In this document: positions 1 to 7,697 of the stretch, in pieces
Numbering within the stretch: the stretch's first letter is position 1
Layout of the letters: every line of letters begins with the position of its first letter
Origin: JAVBTT01 sp031550325
GTDB taxonomy: Bacteria; Bacillota; Clostridia; Oscillospirales; UBA929
Assembly: GCA_031550325.1 (NCBI GenBank)
Contig: JAVBOR010000029.1
Location: forward strand, 1-42,531
Length of the DNA: 42,531 nucleotides
Reading direction: 5' to 3'
The notes under the pieces: model-generated
Database searches by the model: none
What the model saw: only the letters and a program-made list of their open reading frames with translations
Told to the model about the DNA's origin: nothing
Translations under genes and position numbers: made by a program

Positions 1-183
1 CTTGCGGCTTTTGAACCGGTCGCCCCTTCGGGGCGCGTGCGCTTCAAAACGCCTCCAGGCTCCAGGCCTCCCTGCTCGGGCGCTCGGCTCTTCTTATTTC
101 AGTCCAGCAGGGACCCGCCGCCTTCGGCGTCAGGCTCGACGGGGTTTTGCGCAAAGGAACGAAGAGGCGGCCTTTGTCTACAG
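1..183 (+). repeat. Dispersed intergenic repeat, copy 1 (cut by window start)
   Basis: Positions 5-183 align without gaps to 34997-35175 with about three mismatches. The right-hand 84 bases (100-183) recur inverted at 42381-42464. The unit holds small hairpins (GCCCC-TTC-GGGGC; CGCCGCC-TTC-GGCG) and ends in GGCGGCCTTTGTCTACAG. Short open frames inside it differ between copies only as the DNA does and have no ribosome site, so I treat it as non-coding. All copies are intergenic. Confidence 0.85.
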
Positions 184-190
184 GCTAAAG

Positions 191-210
191 GCCGCCATGA
201 ATATGGCGGC
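191..210 (-). terminator. Hairpin after the agr-like operon
   Basis: GCCGCCAT and ATGGCGGC form a perfect 8-bp stem with a 4-base loop, about 50 bases past the kinase stop on the minus strand, followed on that strand by CCTTTAGCC. It is GC-rich with only a short T-run, so termination is likely but not certain. Confidence 0.5.
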
Positions 211-259
211 ATTCTAACGTATAGAACCCAATACGGTTTTTCGTGCGACAAAGAAACCT

Positions 260-1612
260 CTACGAGGAGGCGCTTGCGTCGGACATGGACAAGATGGCCT
301 CGAGCATGAACTGCTTCTCTTCACAGGACAGACAGACCTTGCCGTGATACTTGTTCACAATGCGCCGGATATTGTTCAGGCCAAATCCGTGAAGGCCAGT
401 CAGCTTTGTCGAGACAACCGTCTGATTGGATGCGTTGATGCTGACATCCTCCAGCACAGGGTTTGTCGCCCTGAAGACCCAGAAATGATTTCGGATATCC
501 GACTGGATTTGAATGGTCTTCATGCCCGGAAGCTTGGCGCACGCTTCAATTGCGTTATCCAGCACATTGGTCAGAACGATGCACAGATCCACATTGTCGA
601 TCTTCATTGTGGGAATGAAGCCCTCAAATTGGATCTGTGCGTCATGCTCTTTCGCCGAAGCGTTCTTGATGGAAAACAGCGCGTCGACCAGGTAATTCCC
701 GGTGTCATACTGCAGCTTGTTCTCCGGGAAGATGTCCTGCAAACCGTTGATAAACTCAAGCGCCTCTTTGCAGTTGTCGGCTTTCAGAAGGGCGGTCAGA
801 CACATCACGAGGTTTTTGTAGTCGTGCCGGAAAAGATGCATCTCCTCCTCATGCTGCTTGAGTGTCTGATAGTGAGCGATCTGTTGCTGTACCTGCTTTT
901 CCATAAGGGCGAGAGAGTATTCCGAGAAGTGTTTTGATTGACTGACCTGGAGCAGCCGGACAATCATGAGGATCAGCAGAGACATGATCAGAAGCAAAAT
1001 GACCTTGGGGAAAAAGGAGTCAAAAGTGATGGCCGAATCCAGCGAGAAAGTATGACTCTCCAGAAGCCCCACAAAGAACAGGATGACGACGATGAGCACA
1101 AAAATGTGGATGGGGATGAGCGTCAGATTAGCATTGAACGTCTTTTTTTGAAGCGCGACCAGAAAGTAAATCAGAAACGCGCAGTAAACCAAAATCTCTG
1201 ACAGCTTTTCAGCGGTCAGCGCCAGATATGGGTCGCCGGAGGAAAGAGGCAGCAAATAACAGATTGTCTGCGCCAGAATGGCAAAGACCACCTTGGTAAG
1301 CAGCAGTACGATGAGGTGCGTTTTGGTTCGGCTTTCCTTAGGGATGAGGAAAAAAGGAAAGAGGAGCAGCAATATGTGGTATGAGAGATACAGAAACAAA
1401 AACAAAAGCCTTGGAACAACTTCAAGGCTAAGAAAGTAGGAGAAAAACACCGAAAGAGGCAGAAAAAGCGTAACATAAACAGACAGCCTCCGAATGGAAG
1501 GGAGGCTAAGCTGCAGCTGAAACAGCTTGTGTATGAATATTGTGGATACGAACAGGGAGAGCGCGTCGCAGATGATTGCCGAAGGCATAAACCAGTAAAA
1601 CAAAATGATCAC
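260..1612 (-). CDS. AgrC-type sensor histidine kinase (GHKL)
   Basis: Probable membrane receptor kinase of a peptide quorum-sensing type two-component system. The first ~220 residues form several hydrophobic segments, as in the AgrC sensor half. A cytoplasmic part follows with the phospho-acceptor motif FRHDYKNL (His263), an N-box NVLDNAIEAC near residue 350, and a glycine-rich GLHGFGLNNI segment of the GHKL ATPase. Length (450 aa) fits AgrC/ComD-like kinases. The start used is GTG; it is uncertain because no clear ribosome site precedes it and an internal Met9 is possible. It follows the LytTR regulator on the same strand with an 85-base gap, so the two probably form one operon. No agrB or agrD lies nearby, so the ligand is unknown; the peptide at 2848 and the RiPP product are candidates. 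Confidence 0.85.
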   Translation of the reverse strand: MIILFYWFMPSAIICDALSLFVSTIFIHKLFQLQLSLPSIRRLSVYVTLFLPLSVFFSYFLSLEVVPRLLFLFLYLSYHILLLLFPFFLIPKESRTKTHLIVLLLTKVVFAILAQTICYLLPLSSGDPYLALTAEKLSEILVYCAFLIYFLVALQKKTFNANLTLIPIHIFVLIVVILFFVGLLESHTFSLDSAITFDSFFPKVILLLIMSLLILMIVRLLQVSQSKHFSEYSLALMEKQVQQQIAHYQTLKQHEEEMHLFRHDYKNLVMCLTALLKADNCKEALEFINGLQDIFPENKLQYDTGNYLVDALFSIKNASAKEHDAQIQFEGFIPTMKIDNVDLCIVLTNVLDNAIEACAKLPGMKTIQIQSDIRNHFWVFRATNPVLEDVSINASNQTVVSTKLTGLHGFGLNNIRRIVNKYHGKVCLSCEEKQFMLEAILSMSDASASS

Positions 1613-1697
1613 TCATTTCGTTTGAAATGAGGCGCAAAGCGCCTCCGGTTCTTGTACAGAGTTGGAAAGCGTATGCTCAGCCTGGGTTTCGTGTCCG

Positions 1698-2411
1698 TCA
1701 GTAACCGTGCCGCGCGTTGTAGGTCATAAAGGCGTCGTGAAAAGCACGGTATTTTTGACGGCTGATATAGAGCTTCTCCCCGTTTTTAAGCGCAACCTCA
1801 TCGTGACCATAGGTGCCGACATGGGCCATATTGATGAGGTAGGAACGGTGGCAGCGAACGAAGAACTCGGCGGGCAGACGGCTCTCCACGTCCATAAGGG
1901 TTTCATGGCACTCGAGCTCCTTATCCTGCATATGGATAACGCAGTGCTTGCCGTCGCCCTCCACAAAGAGGATTTTTCGGGTATTCAGATTCATGGTCAC
2001 GCCGTCAATGCGCACAATCAGGCTGTGGCTGATCTGAGAGACCTTGACGTAGTCATCCAGCGCTTTAAACAGCTTGTCCGGCTCCAGGGGCTTGACCAGA
2101 AATCTGAAGGTTTCGACCTCGAACGAAGAGAACACAATTCTCGGATGCCCTGTCAGAAAGATGATGGCGCCCTCAAAGTCAAGCTTGCGGAGCTGCTTTG
2201 CGACCGCCAGCCCGTTTTCACTGTTGTTTTCAGACAAGTGGTAGTCGAGGATGATAATGCCGTATTTGGTTCTGTTTTTGATCAAGTCTTTCCCCGAGAC
2301 GTACTCGTCATAGGTTAATTCGAAGCTACGGAGCCTGGAATAGTCATCCAGGCTTTTTTTAATGAGATCACGCACCACAGGCTCGTCGTCGCAGACTGCC
2401 ACTCTGTACAT
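1698..2411 (-). CDS. LytTR-family response regulator (AgrA-like)
   Basis: DNA-binding response regulator, presumed partner of the kinase just downstream. The receiver domain (about 1-120) has the acidic pair Asp8-Asp9, the phospho-acceptor Asp56 in IIILDYHL, and a conserved Lys in FLVKPLEP. The C-terminal half (about 135-237) is a LytTR domain, with FFVRCHRSYLINMAHV as its most recognisable stretch. LytTR proteins bind two short direct repeats about 21 bp apart upstream of target promoters, and two such sites lie nearby at 2586-2618 and 2741-2773 facing the biosynthetic genes. That makes this the likely activator of the cluster. The ATG is preceded on the minus strand by CGGAGG. Length (237 aa) is normal for the family. 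Confidence 0.92.
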   Translation of the reverse strand: MYRVAVCDDEPVVRDLIKKSLDDYSRLRSFELTYDEYVSGKDLIKNRTKYGIIILDYHLSENNSENGLAVAKQLRKLDFEGAIIFLTGHPRIVFSSFEVETFRFLVKPLEPDKLFKALDDYVKVSQISHSLIVRIDGVTMNLNTRKILFVEGDGKHCVIHMQDKELECHETLMDVESRLPAEFFVRCHRSYLINMAHVGTYGHDEVALKNGEKLYISRQKYRAFHDAFMTYNARHGY

Positions 2412-2585
2412 GGCCGACCTCCGTTCGTAAGTGACGAATAAGAAAGGCGATGGAATCGTCCAGTCTATTGCCCCGGCGAACAGTCAAAGAAGCCGGATTG
2501 GCGTTTGACGCTGTTGCGGAGAGGGAAACGCGGTCAAAGCGGCGACATTTTTCGTATATCCGCCGTAGTGTTTTTTACAGAAAAG

Positions 2586-2654
2586 ACCGTTTGCTCCGCA
2601 AAAGACACCACTGGCTCCAATAGTGTGGCAGCAAAAAAGGGTGCGCAGTAGAAT
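2586..2654 (+). promoter_or_regulatory. LytTR-type operator and promoter, copy 1
   Basis: Direct repeats ACCGTTTGCTCC (2586-2597) and ACCACTGGCTCC (2607-2618) are 21 bp apart start to start, the two-turn spacing expected of AgrA/LytTR sites. Seven bases later comes a poor -35 (TGGCAG, 2626-2631), then a 17-bp spacer and a -10 TAGAAT (2649-2654). A weak -35 directly beside the operator is typical of an activator-dependent promoter. Copy 2 at 2741 has the same geometry. No convincing gene starts between the two, so this copy may act as a tandem upstream promoter. Confidence 0.7.
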
Positions 2655-2740
2655 GCAGACATTAAAAGCGTCAAAGGCAAAGGGCTGTTAGTAAAAAAAG
2701 CACTCAAACCCGCCGCGAACATTAAAAATAGGATAAAAAA

Positions 2741-2808
2741 ACCGTTTACTCCGCAAAAACAGCAACTCACTCCAAAACGGTGGCGTACAAAAATACATGT
2801 GGTAGAAT
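2741..2808 (+). promoter_or_regulatory. LytTR-type operator and promoter, copy 2
   Basis: ACCGTTTACTCC (2741-2752) and GCAACTCACTCC (2762-2773) are again 21 bp apart, with the same 7-base gap to a weak -35 (TGGCGT, 2781-2786) and a -10 TAGAAT (2803-2808). The shared parts extend between the elements, so it looks like a promoter duplication offset by 155 bp. It sits about 40 bases upstream of the small peptide gene at 2848 and is the likely main promoter for the plus-strand genes. Confidence 0.72.
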
Positions 2809-2847
2809 CCGGATCAAGGTAAGAAAAGAAAAAGGAGGCAGCAGAAA

Positions 2848-2895
2848 ATGTTTAACGGCTTATTAGACTTTCTTCGTTCACTTTTTCGCCCCTAG
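2848..2895 (+). CDS. Putative 15-residue amphipathic signal peptide
   Basis: The open frame encodes MFNGLLDFLRSLFRP and ends in TAG. It has a strong ribosome site (AAAGGAGG, 2831-2838) nine bases before the ATG, and it is the first reading frame after the duplicated LytTR promoter. The peptide alternates hydrophobic residues with Asn, Asp and Arg, giving an amphipathic helix like the N-terminal part of AgrD peptides or phenol-soluble modulins. It lacks the Cys/Ser macrocycle and the acidic C-terminal recognition tail of a true AgrD, and no AgrB processing enzyme is present. It could be a linear pheromone, a membrane-active peptide or a leader peptide. I infer translation from the ribosome site and position only; I recognise no family. 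Confidence 0.5.
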   Translation: MFNGLLDFLRSLFRP

Positions 2896-3124
2896 CGCAA
2901 AGCGCCGATGTGAGCACGGAAAAGCCAAAGATCCGGACCAACAACAGCCATGTTTCTCCGGCCGCGGGCGGTCAACGCGCTTGCTCAGTTCTCTGCGCCG
3001 CGCGCCGGAGCATTCATGCGACAAAAAACTACAGTTTTCTAAATTATACAAGGCGCTGCAGAATATGTCAATGATGAGAATTCTTGGACTAAGACGGCGG
3101 AAGCAGAACGCTTGAGTCCCGGCA

Positions 3125-3622
3125 ATGGAGATCAGGATATGTGGAAAGAGTGGTGGTAAGGTGCAGGTTCATCAGTATCAAATGCTTGACATCAGCAATT
3201 TGCTGACAAAGGAAACCGACATAGGCGTCGGGGACTACAAGGCAATGCAAAACATATTCTCTGAAACAGCGCAGACGCTGGAGGTTGCCAAGGAAAGGCT
3301 CGCGCTTTCGATGCGGCTCAGTGAGGACGGGAAGAAGATCGATAAGCTCCATTTCTCGGGCGACCTTCAACAAATCGAGGCGATGGGTGCGTATCGGATG
3401 ACGCCGAGACTTCACATTGAAAATGCCCTCAGGTTCAGGCATGAAGGCGCGTGGGCGGATTTGCCGGTCAGCGCGGCGGCCTTTCTGGATTACATCGAAA
3501 ACTGCGGCCTGCGCAGAATCACTCCGGTATTTGTCGCAATTCGATCCAGCGCTGACAAAAACCGGCTGAGAGAAAGCGTGATTGCCGACTTTTACGCGGG
3601 CATGGACAGGAACATCTACTAG
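3125..3622 (+). CDS. GyrI-like/effector-binding domain protein (tentative)
   Basis: A 165-residue soluble protein at the head of the biosynthetic gene set, 37 bases before accD. I do not recognise a close family. The C-terminal third (RHEGAWADLPVSAAAFLDYI, then ENCGL and a run of beta-like segments) follows the pattern of GyrI-like effector-binding domains, where a Tyr/His-Gly-X-Tyr segment precedes a helix and an N-G-L turn. Such domains bind small hydrophobic or cationic ligands, as stand-alone proteins or fused to regulators. No DNA-binding domain is visible. A role in sensing or sequestering the product would fit but is inference. The ATG at 3125 has no clear ribosome site; the in-frame GTG at 3161, preceded by GGTGG, is an alternative start. 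Confidence 0.5.
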   Translation: MEIRICGKSGGKVQVHQYQMLDISNLLTKETDIGVGDYKAMQNIFSETAQTLEVAKERLALSMRLSEDGKKIDKLHFSGDLQQIEAMGAYRMTPRLHIENALRFRHEGAWADLPVSAAAFLDYIENCGLRRITPVFVAIRSSADKNRLRESVIADFYAGMDRNIY

Positions 3623-3659
3623 TTGCCCCGGCGGACTATCTTTGAGGAGGTGAGTTGTT

Positions 3660-4511
3660 GTGAACACGGCGCTCACGAGAAGAATCAGAACCATGAGCTA
3701 CTCGATGTACTCATCCTGTGAAAAGTGTGGGGTTAGAATGACGCAAATGGATTTGGAGCGTTTGCAGCATGTATGCCCAAAGTGCGGGTTTCATGCCACT
3801 CTTTCCGCCCGGAAGCGCATCCAGTATCTGACTGATCCCGGTTCGTTCAGGGAGCTCAATGCGCACATGGAGTTTGCCGATCCCATTTGCTTTCCCGGCT
3901 ATGAAGAAAAGCACAGGAGCATGCGTGAGAAAACATCTTTGGATGATTCGATTGTAACGGGATCGGCCTGTATCGATGGGCGCAAGGTGGCGTTGGGCGT
4001 AATGGACAGCGCGTTTATCATGGGCAGTATGGGTGTGATCCTTGGTGAGAAAATCGCGCTGTTGTTTGAATACGCTCTCGACAGAGAATGTCCGGTCATT
4101 CTCGTGACAGCTTCCGGCGGCGCGCGGATGCAGGAGGGGATGGCGGCGCTGCTTCAGATGACAAAGACCTCCAGTCTCATTGGCGTTTTGAACGAACAGG
4201 GCATTCCGCTTTTCTGCGTTCTGACCGACCCGACCATGGGAGGCGTCACCGCGAGCTTTGCGATGCTGGGAGACGTCATCCTTGCCGAACCGAACGCGCT
4301 CATAGGCTTTGCCGGTCCGCGCGTCATCCGGCAGACCATTGGTCAGGAACTGCCGGAGGGGTTCCAGCGGTCCGAGCGGCTGCTTCAATGTGGCTTCATT
4401 GACCAAATAGTGCCGCGCGAGCGTCTGCGGGACACTCTGGCGTTGCTGATTGACACCCACGCGGTGCAAAGGAGAGAGAGTGCGCATGCTCACAACCGCC
4501 AAGCTGTGTGA
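3660..4511 (+). CDS. accD: Acetyl-CoA carboxylase carboxyltransferase subunit beta
   Basis: Beta half of the carboxyltransferase that moves CO2 from carboxybiotin to acetyl-CoA to give malonyl-CoA. The N-terminus carries the zinc-ribbon cysteines Cys20, Cys23, Cys39 and Cys42 (CEKCG, CPKCG). The crotonase-like core has VTASGGARMQEGM and the DPTMGGVTASFAMLGD stretch typical of AccD. At 283 aa the length is normal. The start is a GTG with GAGGAGG nine to ten bases upstream; Met12 (MSYSMYSS) is an alternative. It overlaps accA by 26 bases, so the two are translationally coupled. No accB (BCCP) or accC (biotin carboxylase) is present in the window, so the pair must borrow them. The setting beside ketosynthases and an ACP suggests a dedicated malonyl-CoA supply for the cluster. 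Confidence 0.93.
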   Translation: MNTALTRRIRTMSYSMYSSCEKCGVRMTQMDLERLQHVCPKCGFHATLSARKRIQYLTDPGSFRELNAHMEFADPICFPGYEEKHRSMREKTSLDDSIVTGSACIDGRKVALGVMDSAFIMGSMGVILGEKIALLFEYALDRECPVILVTASGGARMQEGMAALLQMTKTSSLIGVLNEQGIPLFCVLTDPTMGGVTASFAMLGDVILAEPNALIGFAGPRVIRQTIGQELPEGFQRSERLLQCGFIDQIVPRERLRDTLALLIDTHAVQRRESAHAHNRQAV

Positions 4512-5307
4512 CCTGCCGGACGCCGTGCCGCCCTGGGACAGAGTTTCCATCGTCCGCGACACGAAGAGACCGTCTGCTCTTGCCCTGATGGACGCCCTGT
4601 TTGCCGATTTTCTGGAGCTGCACGGAGACAGGGTTTGCGGGGACGACAGCGCGCTGGTGGCCGGGCTGGCCTTTCTGGGCGACATCCCCGTGACGGTGCT
4701 TGCGCAGGAAAGAGGCCGCAACCTCAAGGAGCGTCAGATGCGCAACTTCGCCATGCTGCACCCTGAAGGATATCGAAAGGCAAAAAGACTTGCCCTGCAA
4801 GCCGAGAGATTTTGCAGACCGGTCATCTGCATCGTCGATACCCCGGGCGCGTATCCCGGCGTCAGCGCCGAGCAGCGCGGGCAGGCCGAGGCGATCGCGC
4901 AATGCCTGCTGGTCTTCAGTCAGATCAAAACGCCGGTCGTGACTGTGGTGCTTGGGCAGGGAGGGAGCGGAGGCGCGCTGGCGATGAGCACTTCTGACCG
5001 CATCTATATGTTTGAGAACGCCATATATTCGGTCATATCGCCGGAGGGCTTCGCGAGCATCTGCTGGAAGGATGCCGGCCGCGCCAAAGAAGCAGCTTCT
5101 GTCATGAAGCTTACAGCGCACGATCTGATGGGACTCGGTGTGATCGACGGCATTATTCCGGAAGTCGGCGGCGGGCTTCACCTGAACGCCGAGCCATCCT
5201 TCCTGGCGCTACGCGGAATACTTGACGCGGCGGTGCGCGAACTGCGACTGCTTGCGCCTGACCGGCTGGTGGCCGAACGGAGAAGTAAGCTGCGCACCCT
5301 TATATGA
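4486..5307 (+). CDS. accA: Acetyl-CoA carboxylase carboxyltransferase subunit alpha
   Basis: Alpha subunit of the carboxyltransferase, partner of the overlapping accD. Diagnostic stretches are LHGDRVCGDDSALVAGLAFL, the NLKERQMRNFAMLHPEGYRK segment, the VDTPGAYPGVSAEQRGQ motif and GQGGSGGALAM, all in the usual order. The ATG at 4486 is preferred over an in-frame TTG at 4450 because AAAGGAGAG lies a proper distance upstream and the protein then begins close to the shared family region. The product is 273 aa, shorter than E. coli AccA (319 aa), mainly at the N-terminus where many bacterial AccA proteins carry an extra helical segment. It is the second gene of what looks like a long operon. Confidence 0.93.
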   Translation: MLTTAKLCDLPDAVPPWDRVSIVRDTKRPSALALMDALFADFLELHGDRVCGDDSALVAGLAFLGDIPVTVLAQERGRNLKERQMRNFAMLHPEGYRKAKRLALQAERFCRPVICIVDTPGAYPGVSAEQRGQAEAIAQCLLVFSQIKTPVVTVVLGQGGSGGALAMSTSDRIYMFENAIYSVISPEGFASICWKDAGRAKEAASVMKLTAHDLMGLGVIDGIIPEVGGGLHLNAEPSFLALRGILDAAVRELRLLAPDRLVAERRSKLRTLI

Positions 5308-5371
5308 GAACCTAAACGGCGGGGCGGCGCGCCAGACAGAACGATTGATCAAGGATATGGGGAGTGAACCT

Positions 5372-6310
5372 ATGCAGAGCTGCGACACGTATATGCTATC
5401 AACCGTCCTGAGCAACACGACGTTTGCGGACATCCTTCTGTCTTGCGGGATTTCAAACGGACTGTACCGGATTCCCTATGGCGGGAGGCACATTTACGGA
5501 CTGTCTTCCCGGAACTTCACAACGCTCGCCGAGCTGCTGGAACGCTTGGGCGTGGAGTATCGGCGGCACACCGTCGATAGCCTGGCATCCCTTGGCGCGG
5601 ATAGACTGCGCAGTGTGCTCGTCAGCGTCCCCTCGACGTTTGTGGAGGCGAAGGAGCGGATCAACACAAGCTGCATCATGCCGGCGTTTACGTACTCGAC
5701 CTATGCGGTGAGCGCAGTTGAGCGAGAGGAAGTCTTTCTGACCGTGCTGGTGGGGAACACGGAAAACGACCTTCTGGAAAAGTCCCTTACCTTTGAACAA
5801 ATGGAGAAAATCTCCGGCTTAAAAACGATACCGGACTTTCAGCCCCTTTCAATCCTGGAGCTGACGCGGGAAAGCCCCTACCGCAGGGAGAGAACCCTGG
5901 AGGCCTTGCGGGAGAGCCTTCGGCTGTGCATGGCGGATGATATCGATGAACAGGACGGCGTTTCATTCTTCTCGGGAAGAAAGAGCTACGGGTTTTTGTG
6001 CGACCTCATCTGCCAGTACGACGGCTTGCACAGGGTGGTCAAGACGCTGCTGTACGGCTCAATCGGCGGGGGCAGCATGTTTTTCCACAGGAGAGAGTTT
6101 GCCGACGCGCTGACGGCGTTCGGGCATGATGACCGCCGGGCAGTTTCGGATCTGCGCGGCGCAGGAAACAAGTGGAGAACTCTCGCGAGGATACTATCGC
6201 CGGGGATCGGCGGGGAGAGCATAAACCAGCGGGGAGCGCTGGAAGAGGTCCAGGCCATAGAGGAACTGGAGCTGAGCGCATTTGAACGCATCCTGCGTTC
6301 GGCGGCATAG
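5372..6310 (+). CDS. BtrH-like protein (BtrH_N/DUF4872), putative acyltransferase
   Basis: A 312-residue protein that I place, by pattern, in the BtrH N-terminal/DUF4872 family. BtrH itself moves an acyl group from an acyl carrier protein to an amine in butirosin synthesis. The N-terminus begins MQSCDTYMLSTVLSN; Cys4 is where the family's active-site cysteine would lie. It continues with SNGLYRIPYGGRHIYGLS and ELLERLGVEYRRH, matching the family's gR...L...LG pattern. The C-terminal part has an SIGGGSMFFHRREFADAL segment like the GtGG..fR..Y..FL signature of DUF4872. The start at 5372 has GGGGAG eight bases upstream; Met at 5357 is an alternative. Placed between accA and the radical SAM gene, it is the best candidate to join the carrier-bound acyl group to the ribosomal peptide. 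That role is inference. Confidence 0.6.
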   Translation: MQSCDTYMLSTVLSNTTFADILLSCGISNGLYRIPYGGRHIYGLSSRNFTTLAELLERLGVEYRRHTVDSLASLGADRLRSVLVSVPSTFVEAKERINTSCIMPAFTYSTYAVSAVEREEVFLTVLVGNTENDLLEKSLTFEQMEKISGLKTIPDFQPLSILELTRESPYRRERTLEALRESLRLCMADDIDEQDGVSFFSGRKSYGFLCDLICQYDGLHRVVKTLLYGSIGGGSMFFHRREFADALTAFGHDDRRAVSDLRGAGNKWRTLARILSPGIGGESINQRGALEEVQAIEELELSAFERILRSAA

Positions 6311-6360
6311 ACGGCCGGAGAGGGAGCTGGCGCATTTGAACGCTAAAGGAGGAGGGCAAC

Positions 6361-7686
6361 ATGATTCATAAGATTCAGGAGGACGTCTGGTTTGACAGCG
6401 AGAACCTGTACGTCATCACAAGCCAAGACCGGCTGAAGAGGTACACAGAAGCCAGGGAAAGCCTGCCGCCCATTCGGCACAGGGACAAAAGGGAGTGGAA
6501 GCCTACGCTTGTCTTTTTGTCGGCGACAGTCTGCAACCTCAAGTGCAAATACTGTTACGCCCATGAGGGCAGCTACGGCATGGTTGACCCGGAAAGGTGC
6601 TTTACCTTTGAAAATTACGTCAAGGTCTATGACTTTTTCTATGAAGCCCACGGTGGGATAAAGGCAATCAACTTTTTTGGAGGAGAGCCGCTTCTGAACT
6701 TTTCAGAGATCAAAAAGTTCGTTGTGTACCTGCATGAACACTACAGGGCGTCCGAGCTGCCCACCCTGTCCGTGGCCAGCAACGGTACCATCATGAACGA
6801 AGAGATTAAGGACTTTCTGGAGCGCTATAAAGTTCATTTTTCCACGAGTCTGGACGGCGGAAAAGAGATAAACGACAAGAATCGATATGGAAAGACCGTC
6901 GACAGCGTGTATGATTGTGTTGTGAAAACGCTTGACGACCTCAGTGATTCGGAAATTGCGCGCATCGTGCAGTTTACGATGTCGAGAGACTATATCAAGG
7001 ACTACAAGAAGGGGGACATATCCGGAATTCTGTCTCAGTTTGAAAAGCTCCCGATCGTCGCGTATGAGTTGATTCCCGTCGCGTCCGGCGACGACAGCCT
7101 GCGCATCCGGCTGGAGGACGCCGAAGAGAGGGCGCGGTACGAGACCTTGTGCGATGATCTTGCGGACTATTACCTGGACCGTCTCTGTCAGCCCTCTGCG
7201 CCGGTAAACAGCCTTTCCCGCCTGGTGGTCGGCCTGCTGCTGCGGATCGTAAAGAGGGAATACCAAAGCGACTGCACCGCGGGACACTCTGTCAGCATAA
7301 CGCCCGCCGGGGTCATCTATCCCTGTCACACGTTCGCCGGCTCACCGGAATACGGGGTTCCCTTCGACGACGATTTCGGGATGCACAAGCTGGACGAAAA
7401 CAAGTATTTCAGCGCGGTCAGGAAGGCCACGCGGCAGGATACGCCCGCGTGCGCGGAGTGTATTGGAAAACAGCTCTGCGCCTACTGGTGCCGTGGAATC
7501 AGCATGTGCTACAACAACGATATTCACTCGGTTCTGAAAGAGCGGTGCATCATCATGGACAGGGTAACCCGGAAGGTCGTCATGTTTCTCGCCGGCGAAC
7601 AGTACAGGCAAAACAAAGCGACGGTCAGAGAGAACATCAGCGCCATGCACCACGCTCTTTCCCAGATCACCGCAAAAGCGGGTTAG
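6361..7686 (+). CDS. Radical SAM/SPASM peptide maturase
   Basis: Radical SAM enzyme of the peptide-modifying type (441 aa). The [4Fe-4S]-SAM motif is CNLKCKYC (Cys58, Cys62, Cys65), followed by YAHEGSYG and the GGE-like segment NFFGGEPLL. The C-terminal SPASM region holds many cysteines that could bind auxiliary clusters: Cys305, Cys322, Cys364, Cys367, Cys373, Cys377, Cys383 and one near 396. This layout resembles maturases of sacti-/ranthipeptides and other Cys-containing RiPPs. The three short precursors about 1.2 kb downstream, each ending in Cys-Cys-X, are the likely substrates. Thioether formation, epimerisation or another C-H reaction are all possible; the sequence does not decide. A typical ribosome site (AAAGGAGGAG) precedes the ATG, 50 bases after the BtrH-like gene. 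Confidence 0.92.
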   Translation: MIHKIQEDVWFDSENLYVITSQDRLKRYTEARESLPPIRHRDKREWKPTLVFLSATVCNLKCKYCYAHEGSYGMVDPERCFTFENYVKVYDFFYEAHGGIKAINFFGGEPLLNFSEIKKFVVYLHEHYRASELPTLSVASNGTIMNEEIKDFLERYKVHFSTSLDGGKEINDKNRYGKTVDSVYDCVVKTLDDLSDSEIARIVQFTMSRDYIKDYKKGDISGILSQFEKLPIVAYELIPVASGDDSLRIRLEDAEERARYETLCDDLADYYLDRLCQPSAPVNSLSRLVVGLLLRIVKREYQSDCTAGHSVSITPAGVIYPCHTFAGSPEYGVPFDDDFGMHKLDENKYFSAVRKATRQDTPACAECIGKQLCAYWCRGISMCYNNDIHSVLKERCIIMDRVTRKVVMFLAGEQYRQNKATVRENISAMHHALSQITAKAG

Positions 7687-7697
7687 GTGGTGCCGAA

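Noticed and set aside
2534..2770. Minus-strand open frame encoding a 78-aa hydrophobic protein
   Set aside because: It covers both operator repeats of the LytTR promoters, starts with a GTG lacking a proper ribosome site, and matches no family I know.
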